Assembly (NCBI GenBank): GCA_021521415.1
Contig: JAIQDT010003793.1
Span: 208,367 to 272,366 of the forward strand
Reading direction: 5' to 3'
Source of the DNA: Bidens hawaiensis
Taxonomy: Eukaryota > Streptophyta > Magnoliopsida > Asterales > Asteraceae
Length of the DNA: 64,000 nucleotides
The stretch's first letter is position 1. Each line of letters opens with the position of its first letter. The notes below the pieces were generated by a model that worked only from the letters and a program-made list of their open reading frames with translations, did no database searches and had not been told where the DNA came from. Below are positions 20,502-33,656 of this stretch, piece by piece. The translations under genes were made by a program, and so were the position numbers.

Positions 20502-21227
20502 GTAGAGAATTTGAAAGAAATGGATGGAAACTCAAAGACATTTGTGCATTATAGATTTTTTTTTTCAATTGACGTAAATGAAAAAAAAGGAAAACCTTTA
20601 AATGAATATAAACGAGCATAGCTAAACATAAATGGATTAAAATAGATCAAAGTATATTACAATTTTTCTTACAATAAATTAAATTAAAATATAATAAAAC
20701 ATTTTTACAGTATTAAAAACAACAAATGTAAAGATACCCTATAATATGGGGGTCTAAGAGCATTCACGTCCAAACCACTAAATTTTGGGAGTGTGGTTTT
20801 TATAATTTAGGGAGTGGTTTAGGGTGTTGAGAGTAGATGAAAAAGAAAATACAGTGTATATTTGAAAAAAATACTATTCACTCCTTAAAATTTTTTAATA
20901 TTTGTTGAAAGTGGTTGTGAGTGAAAGAGACATAATGGGCAACGATAAATATATAAAAGAATATTATTTAATTGAAAAAAATGTAATGATTTTTAGTATA
21001 ATTTTGGATTTATAGATTGAAGATTGAATGTAAATGATAATATGAATATATATTTTACAATATATTAGGTTATTTTGTTGTGTTCCTAACTTATATCACA
21101 TTTTTCAAAAACAAGATGGGTACAACATTTTTACATATAAACCTTCTATATGTTATATTAGCGTATAAAAATAAAATCTTATTTTATGCTTCATGTATCA
21201 TTTTTACTTACTATATGTGAAAGTTTG

Positions 21228-21419
21228 TTAGACAGGAGTTGTTTGGGATTCCTTATTTTACATGCTTATAATTTTCATTAAGTTAATAAGTTATAAAACT
21301 ATAACTTATGAAACTTTTCCTTTCACAATATAAGCAATTCCAAACACTCAATTGCTTTTAAAAAAATTAATAAATTATAATTTAGTAAAAATAAGCCATC
21401 CCAAACACCCCATAGACTG
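21228..21419. mobile_element. hAT-like MITE, about 176 bp
   Basis: Inverted ends GAGTTGTTTGGGATTCCTTA and its counterpart near 21392-21411 (AAGCCATCCCAAACACC) enclose AT-rich DNA. Flanks TTAGACAG (21228-21235) and ATAGACTG (21412-21419) form an 8 bp duplication with two mismatches, the hAT size. Confidence 0.65.
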
Positions 21420-21588
21420 TCTTTAATCTTAAATGATTGAACAGATGGATTGAAAAGATAAGAACAGATGACGTGGATAATAAACGTTACATTATTATTA
21501 TGAAATGTATGTATGTATGTATGCGTTTTATTTATAGTATACGGCTCTAAACTAGAATCCCAGACTAGACGGCAGTGGCAGCAGTAAG

Positions 21589-24500
21589 ATGTTGAGAGCT
21601 AAATACCTAATCACTCATTCTCATCGTTCAATTGCATCTTCCAGATACGTAAGCATTCATCATGAGTTTTTTTCCCAATTCAATTCTTTAAATTGTAATT
21701 GGATTTGCATTTGCAATTATTGATTCTACTGATTGATAAATGTTTACACCATATTTTGCTTATCTAATATAATACGCTCCTTATCATTTATGCTACTCCA
21801 CTAAAATCTGTTGATCGTTGATTTATATGATTATTATTATTATTATTATTTCAAATTGCTCATCGATTTGGGTTTCGATTCAAGTTTTGGGTTTGCATGT
21901 GCTGCAAACCTAACTGCAAACCTAAAACGGGTCGGGTGTGTTCGGGTTACAGGCTAGAACGGTTCAGGTCAGAGCGGGTTGATTCAAAAAGGGGGTGTTT
22001 TGGTTTCGGTCGGGACGAGAGGGGTCGGATCAGAATGGGGTTTGGGTCAAAATGATTTGGTTTGAAAAGTTTTTTTTTTTAAATTACTGTACATTTCAGC
22101 ATTGCTTCTGGTTTTCGGTACCGATTACATGCGTTCTGGCGTCGGTTACGTGTATGGGGGCTTAGACCAGTGCACTACACAAGTACCGGCATCAGTTACA
22201 TGTGGTTAGCGCCGGTTACGAGCATTCAGGCGTTGGTTACACGCGCTAAATGACGGTTACGCGCATTCTGGTGCCGGTTACACGACCAGGCTCTGTAGGC
22301 GCTTAACTTAGCACTTGACGCGTATCCGGCTCCACATGAATAACCAGTGCCGTTTATGTGTGATGTCAGTTGCATGTGGCTAATGTCAGTTACGTGCATT
22401 CTGGTGCTCGTTGCACGTCCGGTATCATTTTATTCATTGATTTGAGCAGAAAGAGATGCACCATTTCACCCGTTAAAATAGCATCAACCCATTCTGACCC
22501 ATTTCACTAGAAAAGGGTTGTCATCAACCCCCTCTGACCCGTTCTATGAGAAACAGCCACCCATCTCAACCCAAATCTTTTGAAAAACCTCCCATATCAA
22601 CCCATTTTTGAGATGGTGGTTCAAAATTACCTGGCGTAATCTTATGTGATTAGTGCTCTATGTAGTTAACTGCAATAGTATGTCTAGGGGCGTTTGTAAT
22701 TACTTATTTAAACAAGTTATCCTCATGCTTATAATCGGTTTATAACTTTATATAAAACAAAGATTGATTTAAAAATCCATCAAGAATAATCAATTTGCTT
22801 TTTTTTCAATATTCTAATAGCTTGGAACATTAGTGATAGCAGAACATGAAGGCGGTTCACTCACCACCAGTTCTTTAAGCTCAATAGAAGCTGCTGCAAA
22901 GTTCTTGAATAAAGACAACTCTTTATCTTTACTATTAGCGGGGGCGGGCCCCACTTTACAAGAGGCTGCTGCAAATGCTGCTTCATCTCATCCTTCAATT
23001 TCTCAGGTCAAAATTGCCCCTTGGAGTTAAAACACAACCCAAATCGACCCGTTCTAATCTGTGTTGGTTCATTGCTCAGGTGCTGGTAGCTGATTCAGAT
23101 AAATTAAAAAACCCGTTAGCAGAACCGTGGGCCAAATTGATCCAGTTGGTACAGCAAAAAGGTGACTATTCACATATTATTGCTGCTGCAAATTCTTTTG
23201 GGAAAAATATTTTACCCCGTGCAGCTGCGCTTCTTGATGTGTCACCAGTTACTGATGTAATTAAAATATCAGAATTGAAAACATTTGTAAGGTATTCATC
23301 ACAACGTTTTGTATTTGACCATAATACCCGTATAGGTTTGTGTTTCTTAATTACTTGTGTGCTTTGTTTTCTTTAATATTATGACAGGCCAATATATGCT
23401 GGCAATGCTCTATGTACTATTCGTTACACGGGCTCGAATCCGTGCATGTTGACCATCAGGTCCACCTCTTTTCCAGTAGGCTCAACTGCACCTGATTCTA
23501 AACCCAATCCTGCCCCTATACACCAGGTTGATTTATCTACGTTTAGTGAAGGTGTGTTAATTAATTCATTTCAATTAGAATCATAGTTTAGCGGCGGAAC
23601 TACAGGGGGGTCAGGAGGTTCCTTTGACTCTCCGGAGAGTCAAGTCTTCATAGTGAGGAGATTTTTTATATTCTTGACCCTTCAAGATTATTAGTAGAAA
23701 GATGTCAAGAGTGAAAAATAACTTGAGAGAAAGAAGAAAAGTAGAAATAAAATGATTCATCGGAATTTTTCCTCCTATATGTGAACCAGTCCGAGTGATA
23801 ATGGAGAAGGGTGAGGAAGATGAAATATGAATAGATGATGGGTATTTTTGTAATTTAACCTGTAAATAAGAAGAGTCTACTGCTGTCAAAAGTAAAGTAC
23901 TCAATGTCATTTAGGCTTTTCTCAAATTAATAATGATAATAATTTTAAGTAATTCTTATTTTACTAGCTTATTTTTATTTCGTTAGTAATTATAATTTAC
24001 AGTTTGAAAAAGAGTAAAAGGTGTCGTTCAAAAAAAATTAGTTTTAAAAGGTCAACACATTTTTTGTTTTGTTCATTCTTTTGTTTAATTTAGATACCTT
24101 GCATCACTAAATAATTACTATTATTGTACACTAAATAATAAATACATACATGACGTGATGGAGACCCCCCTCCCCCGGTTAAACGTTTCTGGTTCCGCCA
24201 CTGATCTAGTTGTATAGATTATCACTCATATAGAAACAAGTTAATTCATGCAAAATGTGTGACGGTTCAACCCAATCCGATATGTTTTGATCAGTTACCC
24301 AACTGGGCTGACACACCCGTTATGCATATGAACTGTGAGACTATTAATGTCTGTTGCTAATATGTTGATTCTATGTGTTGACAGATTGTAGTTCTAGACT
24401 TGTGAAACAATCCACTCAAGATTCAGAAAGACCGGATCTTGGAAGTGCTCATGTTGTTGTTACAGGTGGACGAGCTCTCAAAAGTGCTGAAAATTTTAAG

Positions 24501-26304
24501 TTGATTGAAAAACTTGCTGAAAAACTCAGTGGCGCAGGTTTTTATTCTTATTCATATTTCCATCTTGTATTTCAAGTGGTTTTATGCATAGTTGTTAGCT
24601 GGTGAATTTAGTGAGAACTGAGAACTGCTAGGCCTATAAATGAACCAAACAACCAGTGAAGCGCTCAACGGGAAGTTTGTTTTCGTTTATTTAATATTAG
24701 TGAGAACTGCTAGGCTCGTAACGAAACGGACTTCCAGTGAACCGTTCAACGGGAAGTTTGTTTAAGTTCGTTTATTTAATAAACAAACTACATGAACATG
24801 TTCATTTAGTTAAAGTGTTAAACGAACGAATGTGAACAGGTGTTCATTCATTTATGCTCGTGAACGTGAACATTCATTTATATTCGTACATTTACATTCA
24901 TTTATGTTTGTTAGTTTACGTTTGTTCGTTTATGTATTCATTTAATTTTAGGCCCATTACAGTTTAATCTAGTTCATTAAATTATAATATCACCCATTAA
25001 AATTTAGTCTAGTTTGTCAAATTTTTAGGCCCAACAAATTGATATTCACGTTTATTTCTCAGTTATGTTCGTTTACATTCGTTCATCTATGTTCAATTAT
25101 ATTCGTTTGTTTATGTTCATTTGCATTCGTGAACCATTCGTCTATACTGTAAACGAGTGAACATAAGCATATTCATTTTCTTAATGAACGAACAACTTAA
25201 CAAGAACAAGAAAACCCCCGTTCATTTAATTGTTCGTCTTTGGTTAAAGTTAAACAAACAAACATGAATATGTCCCCTTGTTCGTTTGGTTTGTTTACAG
25301 GCCTAAGAACTGCTACTCACTTATAAGTTATAACTTCTTCAAAAACATATAAAAAGTATACAATATATGTATGTATGTCTATAACATATACATATCTAGT
25401 AGGGTCAAGTTTATATTTATCTTTTCAAAAGTTTAAAATTCCATACGCATTCTTTCAATCATATATTCGCTTTCAAACACTACTGTTGTTTGTGTAGTTG
25501 GTGCCACTCGTGCTGCTGTTGATGCGGGATACGTTCCTAATGACCTCCAGGTGACATTCACGCTGTTTTTTTTTAATCTTTATAAATTACTTATGTAAGA
25601 ATTTCACAGGATCTAAACAAAAATGTCATATTTAATGCATACATTCTCTCAAGTCATTTATTTACAATACTGGATTTGTAAACAATTTTACATATACAAG
25701 AATTTTGAAAATGGACAAAGGGTTTTGGGTCAACCCTGCCCTAACCATTTAAATCTACCTATAGTTATTTCATTTTCATTGTTTCCTGACCCACCTGTTT
25801 ATGTCAGGTTGGTCAAACGGGCAAGATTGTTGCTCCAGAACTGTATATGGCTTTCGGTGTCTCTGGGGCCATCCAACACATAGCAGGAATGCGAGATTCA
25901 AAAGTCATTGTTGCGGTCAACAAAGACGCTGATGCACCAATTTTTCAGGTTATGTTTCTTTCATGTTATAATATTTATATTCTTGTGGTTAATTTCTAAA
26001 GGTTCATAATTTACATATGTTCTAGTTTGTTTAGTATCATATAATTTAAAACACTTAAGAATGCATAGTTTTCCATCTTATAGTAAATAAAGTAAAATCT
26101 TCATTTATTTTGTGTATCATGAAACAGGTTAAAATGATAATTTAGTGTTTTGAAAGATAAGTACAATGTATTATGAAATATTAAGGATATATATATGTTA
26201 TTGACTTTTTTTTTCTCTAAATGCAGGTTGCTGATTATGGTCTTGTAGGTGATATCTTTGAAATAATACCCGAGTTGTTAGAGAAGCTTCCGGAGAAAAA
26301 ATAA
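21589..26304 (+). CDS. ETFA: Electron transfer flavoprotein subunit alpha, mitochondrial
   Basis: Eight exons: 21589-21648, 22821-23006, 23080-23291, 23388-23551, 24385-24537, 25498-25550, 25808-25948, 26227-26304. All introns are GT-AG and phases agree, giving 348 residues, the usual ETFA size. The N-terminus is a likely mitochondrial presequence. The N-terminal ETF domain has [11 protein letters not shown] and [18 protein letters not shown]. The C-terminal FAD-binding domain has [52 protein letters not shown] and [21 protein letters not shown]. With ETFB it passes electrons from acyl-CoA and branched-chain amino-acid dehydrogenases to ETF-ubiquinone oxidoreductase in the mitochondrial matrix, important in carbon starvation. 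The frame is intact. Introns 1, 4 and 5 hold repeats. Confidence 0.95.
21915..22620. repeat. Degenerate repeats in ETFA intron 1
   Basis: The outer parts (21920-22050, 22460-22610) carry many GGGTCGG/GGGTCAAA and reverse GACCCGTT/CAACCCATT motifs, facing each other as a loose fold-back. The middle (about 22115-22430) is GC-rich and repeats a CGGTTAC(A/G)YG...GCATTCTGG(T/C)G module at least seven times. The block is unlike the rest of the intron. Confidence 0.6.
23590..24205. repeat. Inverted-repeat element in ETFA intron 4
   Basis: Left end GCGGCGGAACTACAGGGGGG and right end CCCCCC...GGTTCCGCCACTG face each other, a common plant non-autonomous transposon end (AGTGGCGGAACC type). The interior is AT-rich, without an ORF. 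No clear target duplication was found. Confidence 0.5.
24640..25310. repeat. GTTCGTTT-rich fold-back repeat in ETFA intron 5
   Basis: Starts around GCTAGGCCTATAAATGAACC and ends GGTTTGTTTACAGGCCTAAG, so AGGCCT(G)TAAA is inverted at the ends. The interior alternates GTTCGTTTA, GTTCATTTA and the complement AACGAAC. The 5' part itself is duplicated (GAACTGCTAGGC...CAACGGGAAGTTTGTTT twice). Related copies lie at 29478-29905 and 33930-34085. Confidence 0.7.
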
Positions 26305-27976
26305 GTCTGTTCGACATTCAAAATTGACTTTTATGAAACACTGTAATTGACTAACTGATTTATGCGCCGGATGCATAGACAACTTGTTTCTCTTGCAATG
26401 AAAGTCGTCCCTTTTATTTTTTCATCGATTTGTGCTTGTTTATTGTTGCTGCGGTTTTAGAGATTACATAATGAACGGGTCAGACGGGCTATGTAACAAG
26501 GTAATAAGGTCATAACATGTAATAATTATGCAACTATGCAAGGTTGAGCCGTATTGATCCCTAAACATATACTAATGTCTTCTTTTAAATTGTCTGTTAG
26601 AATATAAATACTCAGTACATTGTAAAATAATAAATATTCATTTGATCATTGCCATGTGTTTATATCATTAAACACATATGTTTGCTAGTCTCATGCCGTT
26701 TGGACTTTTTTTGACAATAAAAGTCTAAGTTACCTATGTTCGTTTGAACTTTGAACCATGAAAATCAAACTAACAACCGAAAATAATTAGGTATGGTTGT
26801 ACATCTGACTCGTCTAATAAACAGGTAGTGTTTGTTTCTTATATCAAAGCCACGTTTTTAATTTGGCTTAATTTTGTTCATAAGGAGATGGGGGCTCCTA
26901 GTTGATGATTGATGAAGGTACATCCTTTGGCATATGCTATTATGAGGTTTCACCTAACCAACTCTCCCCACCTTCAACATTGAAGAGTCACCTATCAACT
27001 ATTAACAAAGTGTGAATCCACTTGCTAAAGAATTAAAGTTGTTCATTCTTTTGGGTTGAAGATATTTTTTCATTTTCTTAATTAATTTATTTCTACACAT
27101 TTTTCTAATAGATAGTTCTAATATATTTTTATCGAGAACTAAGTTGCACCTAATACAAAATAAATAAAACGTGATAGTTCCGGTTTAAGTAAAATTCATA
27201 TCAAAATGTAGTTAAAATTAGCGAATTGAGTTTTAATAACCAATTCACAAAAATTGTCATCAGCAGTTCTATCCCCTAATAAATAATTTACTGTTTTTTT
27301 CAAATCAAGATATTTCAAATTGTTTTGAAATATCATAAATGCAAATAAATGAAAGTTGAGAGAGAGAGAGAGAGAGATCGTATAAACATTTTTTTTTTGA
27401 ATAATTAATCAAGAAAATTTTATTAAACAAAATATACGTGTCGACCCAATTGCTAGTCCAACAAAGTTTACCACCGTCATCATATAATTACACCCAATTC
27501 ACTTTAGCACCCCATTTCTCACAGCCTATCTCTATCAAATACGCCCCACCTCTCTCTAAGTAATGCCTGAACGCCTTGATCTATAACGCACTCATAAGTA
27601 GCTCAATGATTTTAACTTCACTCGATACATTATTCACCTTGATCTCCGTCTTCCTTTCAAATACCACACAATTTATATTCTTTTAATAAAAATAATATTA
27701 CATTTTAAATAAAGGAAAACATCAAAGAAAAAGTGTATATGAATATTCAAATCATATATGGCATGCTAATTTCTAGTCCCCTTTATAAATTCTTGATCAA
27801 AATAGGACTTATCTGATTCCTATTAAAACTCTATATCTACACTATACACACCAAAAAACCAAAATCAAACATCAAGGGTTTATTGTTTATCAAATCTTTC
27901 AATTCTTCAACAAAAAAAACCCAATCTTGATCTTATTATCATATTCAATCCTCAAGCTTTTGATCCCACATTCACC
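26305..27976. other. Intergenic region ETFA-GPT
   Basis: AT-rich. It contains ETFA 3' UTR, a GA microsatellite at about 27358-27377, a LINE 3' remnant from about 27388, and the GPT promoter and 5' UTR. No further gene is seen. Confidence 0.6.
27388..27690 (-). mobile_element. LINE 3'-end remnant upstream of the GPT gene
   Basis: A T-run followed by GAATAATTAATCAAGAAAATTTTATTAAAC closely parallels the T-run plus GAACGACTAACAAAAATTTTATTAATC at 39234 that ends a recognisable LINE. It would be a short, 5'-truncated minus-strand insertion about 300 bp from the GPT start. Its left boundary is unclear. Confidence 0.45.
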
Positions 27977-30900
27977 ATGATGTTCTCTTTATCCTTAAAG
28001 CAATCAACTTTAACACCAATTCCCAAAATCACCAATCACCGGACAATTTTTCCGGTGAAATCATTCTCTTCACCACCCAAAATCAACAAACCATTACATG
28101 TCTCTTCAATCCAAACATTTGGGCCATTAGGCCCATTGCAATCTTTAAAACATGATGATGATCATAGAGAGAAATCAGTTATTATTTGTAAGGCATATGA
28201 AGCTGATGGTGAGTTTGTTGTTGAGAAAACTGAGGCTGCAAAAAGGGTGAAAATTGGGTTTTATTTTGCAACATGGTGGTTCTTGAATGTCATTTTTAAT
28301 ATTTATAATAAGAAGGTGTTGAATGCTTTTCCATACCCCTGGTTGACTTCAACTCTGTCTCTTGCTGCTGGATCAGCCATCATGTTAGTCTCTTGGGCTA
28401 CTAAAGTTGCTGAACCACCCACCACTGATCTTGATTTCTGGAAAGCTTTGTTTCCTGTAAGCAAGTTTTGATCTTTTTAGGGTTTATGATATGGGGTTTT
28501 GATTATTTGTGAAGAAGTTGATTTGGGTGTTGTGTGTTGTGTTATATTTAGGGTTTATGACATGGGTTTTGTTTCTTGGTTCTTTACTATAATTTAGGTT
28601 ATTTATAATTATTTTGATATTGGACATGTTGAATGGGCTCATACATTTGTTCCCTGTAAGCAAGTTTTGGTTTTTTAGGGTTTATGATATGGGTTATGTT
28701 TAATTGTTCATAATTTGATTTGGGTATGTCATATTGACTTGTAAAATACTAAAAGTTAGGTAATTTATGATCATTTTGGTATTTGACAGGTTTCTTGGCC
28801 TTTTTGGCTCACACAATTGTTAAATGTAAACATGCTATGGTCTTTTTAGGGTTTATGATCCGGGTTATGTTTAATTGTCCATAATTTGATTTTGTTTTAG
28901 TTTATGCATGTTAATCTGAGATGTATGATATTTTTTTTAAGTTTTGCTAAAGTTCATAAATGGGGTTTCTTTCATTTGTTTTTGTGTTTGATAATTAATT
29001 GATATATACCAGGTTGCATTGGCACACACAATTGGCCATGTAGCAGCAACTGTAAGCATGTCTAAAGTTGCTGTTTCTTTCACACACATAATCAAAAGTG
29101 GTGAGCCTGCTTTTAGTGTGTTGGTTTCAAGATTCGTATTAGGAGAAGCGTTCCCGATGTCGGTTTACTTGTCTCTTCTACCAATCATTGGTGGTTGCGG
29201 TCTTGCCGCCCTTACGGAACTCAATTTCAACATGACCGGTAATTACAGAACTTGAATTATTAAAGTATATTTTTTTCTTTTGCATAAAATATGTACATAC
29301 CTTTTCATTTGTCTTGTTATAGTCTTTGTTATTTTTGTGTGTCCCTGAGTCATTAAGACTTAAGAGATGTCTTTGTGTATCTTTTGGGTCATTTTCATAA
29401 TTGACAAGTTTGTTTTATATAAAAATTCAACATAATGCAGATATCTGACATTTTTATGAAAAATTGTGGCCTGCACACGAACAGAACATTTTCGTGTTGG
29501 TTTGTTTAACTCATAACCAAACAAACGATTGAACATGAACAATTAGAAGAACGAAGTTTCTTGTTCGCGTTCGTTTGTTAAGAAAATGAACATGTTTATT
29601 TATGTTCATTCGTTAACAATATAAACGAACAGTTGACGAGCGTAAACAAATAGTGTGTTGGCCCTAAAATGTTATTATCAATTTATTACTATGCCTAAAG
29701 AATTTAAATAAATATATTAACGAATGTAAACAAACAAACGTAAACGTACACTTAAGAACATTAATGAACAAACGAGACATGTGCTCATGTTCGTTCATTT
29801 AAGTAAATGAACAAAGAAATTTGTTCACGTCTGTCGTTTCTTAAATAAACGAACTTCCAGCGGAACCAATCACTGAACATTCAGTTTTTTTACTGGCCTA
29901 CATGAAATTGACCTTTTCATATAAAATATTATCAATTTCAACAGTCTGTTTTTTGCATAACAAATGATACAAACGGGACACAGTGTCATCTTTTAATAAC
30001 TCTGGTATACATAAAAATAGCGAATACTACAGGACAAACAAAAAAGAACGTTGGTATTTTACACGAATATAAACCTTTTTAAAACAGTTCTAATTTGCTG
30101 ATGTTTTTTTAGGTTTTATGGGGGCTATGATATCCAATTTGGCGTTTGTGTTTAGAAACATATTTTCTAAAAGAGGCATGAAGGGGAAATCTGTTAGTGG
30201 GATGAACTATTATGCTTGTTTATCAATGTTATCACTTTTGATCCTTACACCATTTGCAATTGCTGTTGAAGGCCCAAAAATGTGGGCTGCTGGATGGCAA
30301 AACGCCGTCTCTGAAATCGGGCCCCACTTTATATGGTAACCATATGATATCAACCTTCTATATTTGTTACATTCCACTATAGTGTGCTTAAATGAGTTTA
30401 GCTTTTGTTGTATTTGGATCAACAATATTTGGATGCTCTAATGCTCTATATGTTTATTCATTCTTTCATGTTTGTTTTATTTCTTAATAAATTGCTAAAA
30501 GACGGTTTTATGTGGTTGATATTTGTGTGTTATAGGTGGGTGGCAGCCCAAAGTGTATTCTATCATTTGTACAATCAAGTTTCATATATGTCACTTGATG
30601 AAATCTCTCCATTGACATTTAGTGTTGGAAATACAATGAAACGTATATCGGTTATTGTTTCATCTATCATCATTTTCCATACTCCGGTTCAACCGATCAA
30701 TGCGCTTGGAGCTGCAATCGCCATTTTCGGAACTTTCTTGTATTCTCAGGTACCTTCTTGCTTTTATTCTAATTACATTTTACATATAGTTTCTATCTTT
30801 TGCATTTTCAACAATCTTAAAAATGAAATTAAATTCGCTAGTTTGATAGTATTATGGCTCGTTGGATCAGGGCATCTTTTATCTCTAACGATCAAACTGG

Positions 30901-31949
30901 TAAATTTTTGAAAATTACCTGAAAATGTGTTGAACAGGTTGAAAATCACCCAAATTGTATCTTAAAAATACATAAAACCTTGTAAATCGTTTATTAAAAT
31001 TTAGGCTGTTTATTGACATACTTTGTGAAAGGGTTGATTTGGGTTATGTTTAGTTAAACACATAAATTAAAAGTAGAGTATTAAGTGTCAAACACAATGA
31101 ATGTCGCCTGAAGAGTAATTTTTTAATGCATAAAACAAAAGGTTATATTTTATATAAATAATATATATTTTTGGTGATCGTATATGATGCTAATTACTAC
31201 AAAATGTAAAAAACAAGTGTTTTATGTTTATCTGCTAATTTTACGGTGAAATATATTGTTTTCAGTAAGCAGATTCAGATTGTTATAAACCAATTATTCT
31301 TGATGGCTTCAAAATTACAAGCATGCCCTTATGGAAAAATAATTTCAAGAACTCGAATTTATAAAATAACAAGTAAAGCAATGTTTTAGGCTAGATGTCA
31401 TATCATACCCGAAAGCAAAACCTTCAGGCATCTGAAATCCTTTTGTCATTCTTGGTTCTTGAAAAAGATGCAAGAATCTAAAGATTCATGAATTTTCCTC
31501 AAAGCGCCTTGAAATACCCGACTCCATGGAGGAAAAGTTATGATTTTTTAGATGCTTTTGGTGTTGAATTCAAACTTTATTGTCAATAAGTGACTATTTA
31601 TATCTTTTAGAAGAAATTTGGACAAAAACAAAAGAAATCTTGATAATAATTCTGCACCACTACAATGCGATAAGGTTAGAGCCTGGGATATGTGTAAGTG
31701 CATATATGCATCTCTTAGTGAAAAATGTATATTAATTCGTCGACTGACTGTTTTTGTATAGAAGTTGCATGCTTGACCAGAAAAGTCAAACTTTGTAGTT
31801 GGTCAAATGGGTGGGTTGGGCAACGGTCAAAGGCCAAAAACATCCATTTACTCGCATTATCCTTCTGTCTTTTTGTTATCTTTTTATGGCCTTCTTGTGC
31901 ATTTACTTATAATATCTTTTTTGTTTAATTTGAAAAGTCGAAGCAGTGA
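27977..31949 (+). CDS. GPT: Glucose-6-phosphate/phosphate translocator, plastid inner envelope
   Basis: Exons: 27977-28456, 29013-29238, 30113-30335, 30536-30749 and a tiny last exon 31938-31949 (Ser-Lys-Gln-stop); phases agree and the product is about 383 residues, the family size. Residues 1-75 are a Ser/Pro-rich plastid transit peptide. The rest is the triose-phosphate translocator fold with about ten membrane segments: [100 protein letters not shown]. Motifs fit GPT more closely than TPT or PPT. It exchanges glucose 6-phosphate for phosphate, feeding starch synthesis and the plastid pentose phosphate pathway. The last exon is the least certain part: it was chosen because Ser-Lys-Gln after TyrSerGln suits the family and has a good pyrimidine tract. 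Confidence 0.92.
28451..28900 (+). repeat. Repeated donor-like modules in GPT intron 1
   Basis: The exon 1 end with its donor (TTCCTGTAAGCAAGTTTTG, 28452) is echoed at 28651 (TCCCTGTAAGCAAGTTTTGG) and more weakly at 28821 (AAATGTAAACATGCTATGG). Each is followed by TTTTTAGGGTTTATGAT and ATTTGATTT. It looks like a tandem duplication of the intron's 5' part, leaving intact extra donors. Confidence 0.75.
29478..29905. repeat. GTTCGTTT-rich fold-back repeat in GPT intron 2
   Basis: Begins GGCCTGCACACGAACAG and ends CTTCCAGCGGAACC...TACTGGCCTAC, with alternating GTTCGTTTGTT and AACGAACA inside. Same family as the ETFA intron 5 repeat. Confidence 0.7.
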
Positions 31950-33656
31950 AGATCGAAAATCAAAGATTGAAGATTTACAAGGTTGTAGGGTACAATCTAC
32001 ATTCATGATTGCAGAACAAGGTGAGATAGCAGATTGTAGATAATAAGAATGGATGAGCATTGATTGTTTAGATTTTGTAGAAAGGACTAGACTTTTTTGC
32101 CCCCAGGATTGTGGGTGGTAAGAGAATTGAGTTTTGGATTTCTTTTCAATAAACTTGGGCAAATCCGGTATTAGTTATTTTTCGTAATGACAGCATCTGA
32201 TTATTTGATTGGTCTACAGCCTTCACACAATGATCTCTGCACCAAAAGATTATATAAGTTTCTTAATGCAGTCCCATTTTACCGCAGACATGTATGCTAA
32301 CTGCATTCAGTTTTAATTAAAGTTAGAACTTGCATTGCAGCACTGTTTAACTTTGAAATGGATTTAATTTGTCTGTTTGAGTTTTGTTTTCGGTTACTAT
32401 GCTTAATTAATCACTTAATTAGTCACACTGTTGGAGGTTAGTTTTTGAATAATCAGAGCATCTCCAATGTAAACTCTTTCGAACGCCAATAAACGCGTCA
32501 CACCAGCTGCTACATCAGATATCACCCGTTCTTCAAATCCCTTCAACGGGGTGCCCGTCCCCTTTTGTGTCGCTGCCACGTCTTCATCCACTTCTTAGCA
32601 ATGGAAATTATGGAATGTACTTAGAAACATGCTTTCATATATGTATGATTATAAAATTGGGTTTATACATAAAATACTACTTTCTAATACATAAAATATG
32701 ATGCTTTAAAACATATTTTGAGTGCATGTTATGTCACTTAACAAGTTTTAGACTTTTTAGGGAATTACCCCATTAATTATGTAACCTTTTCTTTTATACA
32801 CTCAAACCTAACTTATAAATTGTATTTCACACTTGTAATTTCAATCCATAAAAATTTTGAAAGGTGGAGTACAAAATGTCGTGATCTACTAACATAAGGC
32901 GAAGACAACATGATCCACCACTAACATAATTGGGTTGGGTTGGGGGTAGATATAACTAAAGAGCAGTCTGGTGACACGATAATTTGGGGACAACATACCG
33001 TGGCGACGGGATAGCCTAGACAACCATCGCCAACGACTAATTCCGACCACGTGTCTTTCTATGATTTGTCATACGATTTAATCAACAAAAGATAAGGCAT
33101 ATTCGTTTAAAAGTTGAAATGCATGGATCATATAAATACAAAAGTTAGAGTTTCAATGACCGCAAAAGTTATGACAAACATGTGAAGTAATGGCTAGAAA
33201 AGATCAAGTTCCAAGGAGTGGACTTTAGTATGAAGTTTTATCAAGATGATATGTTAAAATTTCAAGGACTTGGCCATATTATTATGATCACATTGCCATA
33301 TTATTATGATCATATTGATCAGTAAGTTAAGGTTAAGAGTGAGATGCAGATGAACTTAGAGAAGAAGCTCTAAATTTAAACAATACATTCACAGTTTATG
33401 ATAATAACTAACATAGATGATACATCATACATACCAATGTAAGGCAAAAAACAAAATATGAAATTATTAATCTACTGTATCCTATTCTATGACTGCAATT
33501 ATACTTTCTTTGAGCTTTGATAATTAAATAGTTACCCAATGTAACTGATTAGTTATAGTTTGTCAAAACTCTATTGATAACCGACAGACGGGTAATTTTT
33601 TGTAAGCTCTAAATCATCTTCTGCTGCTATTTCAGGTTGACATTTCAGAACTCAAA
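31950..33656. other. GPT 3' UTR and intergenic DNA
   Basis: AT-rich, with no supported gene. The 3' UTR probably runs to about 32160. A GC-richer patch at 32460-32600 (GAGCATCTCCAATG start) resembles a MITE end but its partner was not found. Confidence 0.45.

Noticed and set aside
31261..31280. Alternative last exon of GPT at TTGTTTTCAG
   Set aside because: It would put a stop directly after the splice; 31938 gives Ser-Lys-Gln-stop, which suits the family better.
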